Origin: Catenulispora sp. GP43
GTDB lineage: Bacteria; Actinomycetota; Actinomycetes; Streptomycetales; Catenulisporaceae
Assembly (NCBI RefSeq): GCF_041260665.1
Contig: NZ_JBGCCT010000010.1
Location: 62,001 to 126,000 of the forward strand
Direction of reading: 5' to 3'
DNA: 64,000 bases
A model generated the notes under the pieces. The model searched no databases, was not told the DNA's origin, and saw nothing but the letters and a program-made list of their open reading frames with translations. A program made the position numbers and the translations under genes. Positions 58,323 through 64,000 of this stretch are shown here, piece after piece. Position 1 is the stretch's first letter; each line of letters starts with the position of its first letter.

Positions 58323-59252
58323 GTGTCTGACAGACCGTTCGCCGCCGCGGACGATCTGGGTCTGCGAGCCGTTCGGCTGTTCGTCGCGGTCGCCGAGGCC
58401 CGGCATTTCGGCCGTGCGGCAGCCGAGTTGCTCGTCTCCCAGCCGTACCTGAGCCAGCAGATCCGCGCTCTGGAGCAGCGACTGGGCGTGCGCCTGCTCG
58501 ACCGCAGCCCGCGGGGCACCAGCCTGACCGAGGCCGGTGAGGTGTTCCTGCCCCGGGCCAGAGCGCTGTTGCGCTCGGCGGTTCAGGCCGAGGCGGCGGC
58601 GCGCGCGGCAGCCACGCCGAGCCGCATTACCATCGGCCACACCAGGCACATCGACGTCGAGGCCGCAGTGCGCGAACTGCGCAGACTCCACCCCGATGCC
58701 GAGGTGCACGTCATAGACCTGAATTGGAACGAGCCGCGCGAGGCTTTGCTGGAGCACCGGGTGGACGCTGTGGTGGCCCGCTTCCCGCTGACCACCGACG
58801 CGTTGGATGTCACCGTCCTGTACGACGAGCCGCGCGAACTGCTCGTCCCCCTGGACCATCGGCTCGCCGGCAAGGAGTCGGCCGCGCTGTCCGATATCGC
58901 TGACGAGCCTCTCCCGAAGCTGCCGGACCCGGCGTGGAACGCCTTCTGGCGTATCGACCCCCGCCCCGACGGCAGCCACGCACCCGACGGCCCGGCGATC
59001 GAAGTCCTGGAGGACAAGCTCGAACTGATCGCCGCCGGGCAGGCCGTCGCCATCGTCGCCGCCGGGTTCCGCGGCGTCCGGCCGGACCTCACGACCGTCC
59101 CGCTGCCCGATATCGAACCGAGCCACGTCGTCCTTGCAACTCGCACAGGCGACCGCAATCGGCTCGTCGAGGCTTTCCGCAAATGTACTCGGCGCAACCT
59201 GACCGGGCCGCCGCTTCCTGCGTCATCGCCGGAGGTACCGCCGACGAGCTGA
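58323..59252 (+). CDS. LysR family transcriptional regulator
   Basis: The 309-residue protein has the N-terminal winged HTH (LRAVRLFVAVAEARHFGRAA, LLVSQPYLSQQIRALEQRLG, VRLLDRSPRGTSLTEAG) and an effector domain (RITIGHTRHIDVEAAVRELR, LDVTVLYDEPRELLVPLDHR, GQAVAIVAAGFRGVRP). It is divergent from the NmrA-hydrolase operon, the usual target arrangement. Its GTG lies 6 bp after a -10, so the message is probably leaderless. Confidence 0.93.
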   Translation: MSDRPFAAADDLGLRAVRLFVAVAEARHFGRAAAELLVSQPYLSQQIRALEQRLGVRLLDRSPRGTSLTEAGEVFLPRARALLRSAVQAEAAARAAATPSRITIGHTRHIDVEAAVRELRRLHPDAEVHVIDLNWNEPREALLEHRVDAVVARFPLTTDALDVTVLYDEPRELLVPLDHRLAGKESAALSDIADEPLPKLPDPAWNAFWRIDPRPDGSHAPDGPAIEVLEDKLELIAAGQAVAIVAAGFRGVRPDLTTVPLPDIEPSHVVLATRTGDRNRLVEAFRKCTRRNLTGPPLPASSPEVPPTS

Positions 59253-59954
59253 TCAGGTCGCGAAGGCGGCCAGGCCGGTGGCAAGCAGCTGCGCCGCGCG
59301 GCGGACCTCGGCCGTGACTTCGTCGCGCACCTGCGCCGGGTTCCGCTGCCCGTTCAGGTGTGCGCAGGAGGAGTTGACCTGGACGCTCCACAGGCCCACC
59401 AGCGCGGTCGCAGCGATCTGCGGCTCGGGATCGGCCGGGGTCAGCCCGACCCTCGCGGCCAGCGCCTCGCAGGCCGTGTCGGTCATCCGGGCGAGCATGT
59501 TGCGGTGGTGCGCCCGCAGCGCCGGGGTGTCGCGGACCATGGCCTCGAAGCGCTGCACGGCCGCGGCGGCCCACACCTGGTCGTCCTGCGCTTCGAGCCA
59601 GGCGATCAGGTTGTCCAGCTCGCCGGCCAGGATCCGTACCATGGCCTCGACCGGTGTGGTGCCCGGATCGGCCAGCCCGGCCCGCAGCTCGGCGAGCCGG
59701 TCGGCGGGTAGGTCCAGGACCAGGGATTCCTTGGTCGGGAAATGGTTGAACACGGTGGTCGGCGACACCCCGCACACGCGGGCGATCTCCACGACGGTCA
59801 CGGCGTCGAACCCGCGTTCCAGGAACATCTCGACGGCGGTGTCGACCAGCAGTTGGCGGGTCGCCAGCTTGCGGCGCTCTCTGCGCCCGGCAACCGGGCG
59901 CGCCTCGGCACCCGGTGCCCGCAGCGCACTCCAGTCCACCGTATGGGAGCTCAT
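59253..59954 (-). CDS. TetR family transcriptional regulator
   Basis: The 233-residue protein has a 25-residue N-terminal tail (HTVDWSALRAPGAEARPV), the HTH (TRQLLVDTAVEMFLERGFDA, VCGVSPTTVFNHFPTKESLV) and a helical C-terminus. It is paralogous to the TetR at 7768. Its end abuts the LysR stop (convergent), and it is divergent from a SnoaL operon. A CACCA-CTTT-TGGTG palindrome (60011-60024) lies in that gap. Confidence 0.92.
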   Translation of the reverse strand: MSSHTVDWSALRAPGAEARPVAGRRERRKLATRQLLVDTAVEMFLERGFDAVTVVEIARVCGVSPTTVFNHFPTKESLVLDLPADRLAELRAGLADPGTTPVEAMVRILAGELDNLIAWLEAQDDQVWAAAAVQRFEAMVRDTPALRAHHRNMLARMTDTACEALAARVGLTPADPEPQIAATALVGLWSVQVNSSCAHLNGQRNPAQVRDEVTAEVRRAAQLLATGLAAFAT

Positions 59955-60010
59955 GGGCCCTCAGGATAGTCACCTTGCGCGATCACGATGAAGGCCTAGA
60001 GTTGTAGTGA

Positions 60011-60024
60011 CACCACTTTTGGTG
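60011..60024. promoter_or_regulatory. palindrome in TetR/SnoaL intergenic gap
   Basis: CACCA-CTTT-TGGTG is a 5-bp-arm palindrome located 29 bp before the SnoaL ATG, where a bound TetR could block transcription. Confidence 0.45.
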
Positions 60025-60052
60025 GCCTGTTCGCACCAGAATGGAGTGTTTC

Positions 60053-60439
60053 ATGCCGGACCTCGAGCGCAACAAGCAAGTCGTCGTCGACTACTACCAG
60101 ACAGCGTTCGGCGGAAACCCGCAGAAGGCGATCACCGACCACTTCGGGCCCCGATACGTCCAGCACAACCCCGACGCCCAGGACGGACCGGAGGCCTTCA
60201 TCGGATTCGTGACCTGGCTCCGAGGCGAGTACCCGAACCTGCAGCTCGACATCAAGCGTGTGATCGCCGAGGGCGACCTGGTCGCCACCCACTCCCACCT
60301 CGACCTGGAACCCGGCACGGACAACCCCGGGCGCGCCCTGGCCGACTTCTTCCGCCTCGAGGACGGCAAGGTCGTCGAGCACTGGGACGTCATCCAGGAG
60401 GTGCCGAAGACCTCCGCGAACGACAACGGGATGTTCTGA
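60053..60439 (+). CDS. SnoaL-like polyketide-cyclase/NTF2-fold protein
   Basis: GGAG lies 6 bp before the ATG at 60053. The 128-residue protein has NKQVVVDYYQTAFGGNPQKA, YVQHNPDAQDGPEAFIGFV, VIAEGDLVATHSHLDLEPGT and ADFFRLEDGKVVEHWDVIQE, the common predicted-ester-cyclase/SnoaL signature. It overlaps the next SnoaL gene as TGATG. It probably processes a small carbonyl compound under TetR control. Confidence 0.9.
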   Translation: MPDLERNKQVVVDYYQTAFGGNPQKAITDHFGPRYVQHNPDAQDGPEAFIGFVTWLRGEYPNLQLDIKRVIAEGDLVATHSHLDLEPGTDNPGRALADFFRLEDGKVVEHWDVIQEVPKTSANDNGMF

Positions 60440-60852
60440 TGCCGACCGACGTTCCAGCCCGGACGCCGGCACAGACCGTACGGTTGCAATATCTGGCCTC
60501 GGCCACCGGCGACATGGAGCTGTGGCGCCAGGTGGTCGCCCCGGACGTGGAATGGACCGAGGCCGCCGGATTCCCGCTGGCCGGCACCTACCGCACCCCC
60601 GAGGGCACGATCAGCGGCGTGTTCGAACGGTTGGCCGCCGAGTGGGACGGCTGGACCACCCACGACGACACCTACGTCGTCGACGGCGAACGCGTCGTCG
60701 TCCTCGCCCGCTACACCGCCCGCAACAAGGCCACCGGCAAGGACATGGTCGCCCGCGTCGCGCACTCCTTCATCGTGCGCGACTCGCAGATCGTCCGGAT
60801 GGAGCAGATCGTGGACTCCGCCTCCGTACGCGCGGCCATGACTGACACCTGA
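60439..60852 (+). CDS. SnoaL-like (ketosteroid isomerase-type NTF2 fold) protein
   Basis: The ATG overlaps the upstream stop (TGATG). The 137-residue protein has TVRLQYLASATGDMELWRQV, VEWTEAAGFPLAGTYRTPEG, VVVLARYTARNKATGKDM and HSFIVRDSQIVRMEQIVDSA. It belongs to the SnoaL/nuclear transport factor 2-like group. It is translationally coupled with its neighbour and may work on the same substrate. Confidence 0.88.
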   Translation: MPTDVPARTPAQTVRLQYLASATGDMELWRQVVAPDVEWTEAAGFPLAGTYRTPEGTISGVFERLAAEWDGWTTHDDTYVVDGERVVVLARYTARNKATGKDMVARVAHSFIVRDSQIVRMEQIVDSASVRAAMTDT

Positions 60853-61088
60853 CGCCACAGGCGCAGCCCGCACTGCATATCAGCCATCAGTCCCGAACCA
60901 GGCCACACGACCACGGCGACAAGCCACAAGGCGTGCACGGCGCGACGTCCATACGTGTTCCGTGGCGGCGCCCTTCCCGGTACTTCGCCTGTGACAAACG
61001 GGTGATGTTTGCTTTCCCGGTCTCGGGTTATCGGCATCTGTTACGTCGCGCGGGCAGTCCGCCCTCACATCACCCGAGCAGGTCGACC

Positions 61089-61478
61089 GTGAACCGGCTC
61101 GGTAGACGCCCACAGGGCACATGGCACGAAAGGGTCGCACAAGCAGTGGATCGGCCGCTCCTTCAGGATGTGTACGAGGTACTGGAACGTGCCGGTTTCT
61201 GGATCCACGACAGCCGAGGGCTGACGATCGAACCGATGCCCGGGGCGGTGCGGGTCCACTGGTGCCCCGACTACACCCTGCTGCGCCCGGCGATCAACCT
61301 CGGACACAACGGGCGGGGTGACGTGCCCTACGGCTATGGCCAGGGCATCAAGGCCATCATGGCCGCCGCGGTGACGGCAGTGTTGGAGCAGGCCGGCTAC
61401 CGTGTCCAGGCCCACGACTCCGAACTCCTGGTCAGCACGAGCGGCAAGGCGGAGCTAAGCTCACCGAACTCGGACTGA
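61089..61478 (+). CDS. hypothetical protein
   Basis: A GTG at 61089 gives 129 residues; a start at 61146 (VDRPLLQDV) is possible. The conserved part VDRPLLQDVYEVLERAGFWI, then PMPGAVRVHWCPDYTLLRPA and AAAVTAVLEQAGYRVQAHDS, resembles small actinobacterial proteins of unknown function. No membrane or metal motif is seen. It stands alone. Confidence 0.68.
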   Translation: MNRLGRRPQGTWHERVAQAVDRPLLQDVYEVLERAGFWIHDSRGLTIEPMPGAVRVHWCPDYTLLRPAINLGHNGRGDVPYGYGQGIKAIMAAAVTAVLEQAGYRVQAHDSELLVSTSGKAELSSPNSD

Positions 61479-61646
61479 AACGGTCCGGTCCCCCGATGAA
61501 GAGCGCCGCCGACTGGCCGCAGCGGCGAGCTCAGTGAGGAAATGCTGGGATCTGGACGCCGACCTGGCCGAACGTCCTGGACCGGCCTGGAACACCCGAA
61601 GAACCCCGCTGAACACATGCTCAGGCATCCGTCCAGCGCGGCTCCG

Positions 61647-62744
61647 TCATCGCACCACCAGCGAGTCGACGACATCGGTCCAGCGGCCGCGCCGTCCGTA
61701 GACTGCGCGTTGCCGGTCGGCCACCGTGCCGCGTTCCCAAAACCGGCGTAGCAGCCGGTCTGCGAGTTGCTCGTCTCCGGCGGCGGCAAGACCGGGCCGG
61801 CTGCGGTGCACCAGCCGGCTCAGCAGGGTCCCCGAAGGTAGGAGCGCACCCGTGTCCGGATCGTGGGCCCAGGCGCGGAGTCCATCCATCGCGACCCAGC
61901 GGTGGAACTTCTCCAAGCGGGAGCCGTGCATGTCCGGCCATGGCCGCCCGTCGCGCGCCTCGGCCAGAAGGGTTGTGGCCAAGCCGCGCAGGAGCACCGC
62001 GTACAGCAGAACAAGGTCGAGGTCCGGGTTGGCGTCGGCGATGCGGATCTCCAGCGTGGGGCAGTGCTCGGACGGCCGGGAATACCAGTAGATCATCTTG
62101 CGGTCCAGGAGCGGGCCGTCCGTGGTCAGGCTGTCAGCCATCCGCTCGTAGGCCGCCTCGTCGAGCATCGGGGCCGGTTCCACGGTCGGCAGGGCCTTGA
62201 CGTCGAAATAGCGCCAGCTCGAGCAGTGCCGGTCCTGTTGGGCGGCGAACGGTGAGTTCACGCAGAGTGCCTGAAGGACAGGCAGCCACGGCCGTAGGTG
62301 ATTTCCCAGCAGGATCGCCTCCTCGCGCGGCAAAGTGCCCACGTGCACGTGACATCCGCTTATCTCGCTGCTTATCCCGGCGGTGTAGCGTTCCGCGATG
62401 AGTTCGTACCGTGCGTCAGCAGTGATCGGCAGCGGGCGACGGGTAAGCACTGCGCTGGCCGCGGCCACAAGTAGGCATCCTGCGGCCGCCGAGGCTGCAG
62501 CACCGATCTGTCGTGCCCGCACCAACTCGGATCGCAACTGCTCGGCGCTCATGCAGGGCTCGGTGGTGAACTCCACCTGTGTGGCGTAGAACTCGCGCTG
62601 GGCATGCTCGCCGAGCTGAGGGCGGGCCTTGTCCAACACTTCGGCCGCTCGGGGCGCCGTGAAGCGCGTACTCATATCGGCGAGCACGAACTCCTCCTCC
62701 ACGCCGAAGCTGAGTATCTCGTCGATGGTGACATCCGTCTTCAT
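61647..62744 (-). CDS. GCS2-type carboxylate-amine ligase (YbdK/EgtA-like)
   Basis: The ATG at 62744 overlaps the stop of the upstream gene by 4 bp (ATGA). The 365-residue protein has the family signature SFGVEEEFVLADMSTR, EFYATQVEFTTEPCMSAEQL, SGCHVHVGTLPREEAILLGN, LEIRIADANPDLDLVLLYAV and HGSRLEKFHRWVAMDGL. The family uses ATP to join a carboxylate to an amine (for example Glu to Cys). Being the third gene of an operon with a heme-oxygenase-like enzyme suggests a dedicated pathway rather than glutathione or ergothioneine synthesis. Confidence 0.9.
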   Translation of the reverse strand: MKTDVTIDEILSFGVEEEFVLADMSTRFTAPRAAEVLDKARPQLGEHAQREFYATQVEFTTEPCMSAEQLRSELVRARQIGAAASAAAGCLLVAAASAVLTRRPLPITADARYELIAERYTAGISSEISGCHVHVGTLPREEAILLGNHLRPWLPVLQALCVNSPFAAQQDRHCSSWRYFDVKALPTVEPAPMLDEAAYERMADSLTTDGPLLDRKMIYWYSRPSEHCPTLEIRIADANPDLDLVLLYAVLLRGLATTLLAEARDGRPWPDMHGSRLEKFHRWVAMDGLRAWAHDPDTGALLPSGTLLSRLVHRSRPGLAAAGDEQLADRLLRRFWERGTVADRQRAVYGRRGRWTDVVDSLVVR

Positions 62745-63763
62745 ATCCGCCTCGCAGGCGCGTCCGAGAGCGGTTTTCGCAGCGAACTCTGCGATCGCTC
62801 CCAACAGCCGAGCAGGTGCGTGCCCAGCCGGTCGTCGACCAGGGCACTCGCCGCGAGCCCGAACGCGATGTCCGCCTCCAACTCCGGCTCGTCGCGGATC
62901 AGGGTGTCGATGACCCCGTGCCGGATGAGTTGTTCGTGCACTGCGTCGGCCTCGATGTGCTCGCGGTAGAAGCGCGTGCCGTCGGCGCCGGCGCCCAGGG
63001 CGGCGAAGGCCTCGGCCAGCCGCCGGGAACCCGGGGAGGATGTGATCTCCACGCGGGCGAACTGACCGACCAGCGCGCCGCGGTGGACGCTGTGCAGTCC
63101 GAACAGGGACATGAGGTTCACGACGGCGAGGCTGTGGCCGGTGGCGGCGTCGACATAGGCGCCGTAGTCGGGGTCGAGACCGAAGTCGGCCATCATCTCG
63201 CCGAACAGGCGGGAGTGCACCGCTTCCGGCCGGCCGGCGCCGTACTCGTCGTACTCCACCGCGACCAGCGCGGCTTGCGCCGCGCCGTGCAGGCGCGGGA
63301 TGACCCACGCCTGGGGGTCGGCTTCCTTCAGGTGGTACAGCGACCGGTGCACGAGGTACTCACGAGCCTGCCAGCGCTCGCCTTGGCGTAGCAGATAGTG
63401 GGAGACGCCTGTGCCGTGAAGCGGCTCGATGAGCATGCCTTCGATCTGCTCATCGGCCGAAGGCACGTTGGGCAGTTCCTCCTCGATCCCGTCGAGGAAC
63501 ACCTTCTCCAGGTGTGCGCGTGCCGCCAGTAGACCCGGGTCCCATTCCCAACGCCAGGCCGCGGGGACGTCGGTGAAGCCTCGATAGTGCAGCTCGTAGC
63601 AGATGTAGAGCGCGAGCTGCAGGTCTTCGTCCAGCCAGTCTCCCGTTGCTGGAGGTAGTTTCACATCGGCTTCGGGGCCAGCCCCCAGCAGCGTCACCAG
63701 GGCCTCTGTCACCGGTCCCCGGGGCTCGGGCAACCGAATCGGAGCCAGCGTTCTGACACCCAT
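62741..63763 (-). CDS. iron-containing redox enzyme, heme-oxygenase-like diiron (HDO) family
   Basis: GGGGAGG precedes the ATG at 63763. The 340-residue helical protein has DWLDEDLQLALYICYELHYR and GFTDVPAAWRWEWDPGL, then SRLFGEMMADFGLDPDYGAY, MSLFGLHSVHRGALVGQFAR and FYREHIEADAVHEQ. These match the TENA/heme-oxygenase-like iron-containing family whose known members (BesC, SznF, UndA types) oxidise amino or fatty acid derivatives with O2. Metal ligands (Glu, His, Asp) are plausible in these helices but were not aligned. It is followed by the ligase and preceded by the CDGSH gene. Confidence 0.85.
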   Translation of the reverse strand: MGVRTLAPIRLPEPRGPVTEALVTLLGAGPEADVKLPPATGDWLDEDLQLALYICYELHYRGFTDVPAAWRWEWDPGLLAARAHLEKVFLDGIEEELPNVPSADEQIEGMLIEPLHGTGVSHYLLRQGERWQAREYLVHRSLYHLKEADPQAWVIPRLHGAAQAALVAVEYDEYGAGRPEAVHSRLFGEMMADFGLDPDYGAYVDAATGHSLAVVNLMSLFGLHSVHRGALVGQFARVEITSSPGSRRLAEAFAALGAGADGTRFYREHIEADAVHEQLIRHGVIDTLIRDEPELEADIAFGLAASALVDDRLGTHLLGCWERSQSSLRKPLSDAPARRI

Positions 63764-63774
63764 GGAGACCTCCC

Positions 63775-63984
63775 CTACTGCGAGTGTTCGACTGGACGAT
63801 GACAGCGATGACTGGTGTCACAGAACGGGTAGCTACGGCTGCGCCGACATGCACACAAAGCCACCATCGGGCGGTAGCTGACGACGACCCGGCCGTCGCC
63901 CAAGCGGACGGCGACGGGGCCTTCGACGAGGATCGGACCGGCTCGCTCCGCCATCACCACTCTGATCGGTTCAGACGCGGACAC
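63775..63984 (-). CDS. CDGSH-type iron-sulfur protein
   Basis: A GTG at 63984 gives 69 residues. The cluster motif is CACRRSRSYPFCDTSH, matching C-x-C-x2-S/T-x3-P-x-C-D-x-x-H, for a 2Fe-2S cluster with 3 Cys and 1 His. The N-terminal beta strands (ILVEGPVAVRLGDGRVVVSY) fit the fold. It is 11 bp upstream of the HDO gene and probably supplies electrons to it. Its 5' end overlaps the preceding gene by 14 bp. Confidence 0.88.
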   Translation of the reverse strand: MSASEPIRVVMAERAGPILVEGPVAVRLGDGRVVVSYRPMVALCACRRSRSYPFCDTSHRCHRPVEHSQ

Positions 63985-64000
63985 CGCGAATCACCACCAT
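63971..64000 (-). CDS. C-terminal end of an upstream gene (runs off right edge)
   Basis: The minus strand reads in frame to a TGA at 63971 (last residues MVVIRGVRV if it is open upstream). It overlaps the CDGSH start, which suggests that the operon begins outside the window. No identity can be given. Confidence 0.4.
   Translation of the reverse strand: MVVIRGVRV

Noticed and set aside
60853-61088. Possible gene in the gap after the SnoaL operon
   Set aside because: Frames on both strands lack a start with a ribosome site or any recognisable motif.
61479-61646. Protein-like frame after the 61089 gene
   Set aside because: No start, no domain and convergent with the ligase gene; may be another remnant but the evidence is too thin.

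Overview
The window is high-GC DNA with dense short operons, GTG/TTG starts, several apparently leaderless regulator genes and secreted proteins with long Ala-rich signal peptides. This fits a filamentous actinobacterium. The mix of MmyB-type XRE regulators, GH27-CBM secreted enzymes and many TetR/SDR pairs suggests a Streptomyces/Catenulispora-like accessory (chromosome-arm-like) region; the genus is inference. No rRNA, tRNA, CRISPR or prophage was seen.

Layout. 1-8.5 kb: acyl-CoA dehydrogenase start, a PhyH dioxygenase/AraC pair, a secreted peptidase-like hydrolase, then regulator-enzyme modules (VOC/MerR, TetR/SDR, SRPBCC/TetR). 8.5-18.6 kb: secreted beta-propeller, SDR/MmyB pair, ECF sigma with zinc-finger anti-sigma, a two-component system, a secreted serine hydrolase and an MmyB-Ohr peroxide operon. 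18.6-30.5 kb: glycosyltransferase, a deletion scar joining a hydrolase and a LysR gene, second beta-propeller, MDR reductase/TetR, decayed two-component genes, GNAT, SIMPL, MBL hydrolase, decayed MFS gene, and an AtzG/AtzE-like amidase pair with TetR. 30.5-40 kb: GH27-CBM alpha-galactosidase, a large secreted Ig-domain protein, integrase remnant, haloperoxidase-like hydrolase, internally deleted carbonic anhydrase, MBL protein, cyclopropane synthase remnant, SRPBCC, glutaminase-STAS. 40-45 kb: ABC exporter operon and a divergent NarL two-component system. 45-49 kb: NmrA-like oxidoreductases, hemerythrin and a MarR regulator sharing a promoter motif. 49-54 kb: IS630 element, DUF402, alpha/beta hydrolase, LEH-like protein, IS5-type transposase remnant. 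54-61.5 kb: third beta-propeller, DUF1330, ALDH remnant, NmrA/hydrolase operon with divergent LysR, TetR with two SnoaL proteins. 61.6-64 kb: an operon of CDGSH protein, heme-oxygenase-like diiron oxidase/oxygenase and GCS2-type carboxylate-amine ligase.

Two themes stand out. First, the region is an archipelago of self-contained modules in which a regulator is divergent from, or co-transcribed with, one or two small redox, hydrolase or lyase-like enzymes; palindromic operators are readable in several. Second, it is unusually rich in gene remnants that keep recognisable termini but have lost their centres or 5' halves (methionine aminopeptidase, carbonic anhydrase, ALDH, MmyB, LysR/hydrolase, MFS, CFA synthase, SDR, LAL, integrase), so deletion decay has been extensive.

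The best candidate for an undescribed system is the CDGSH / heme-oxygenase-like / carboxylate-amine ligase operon at the right edge, which continues beyond the window.
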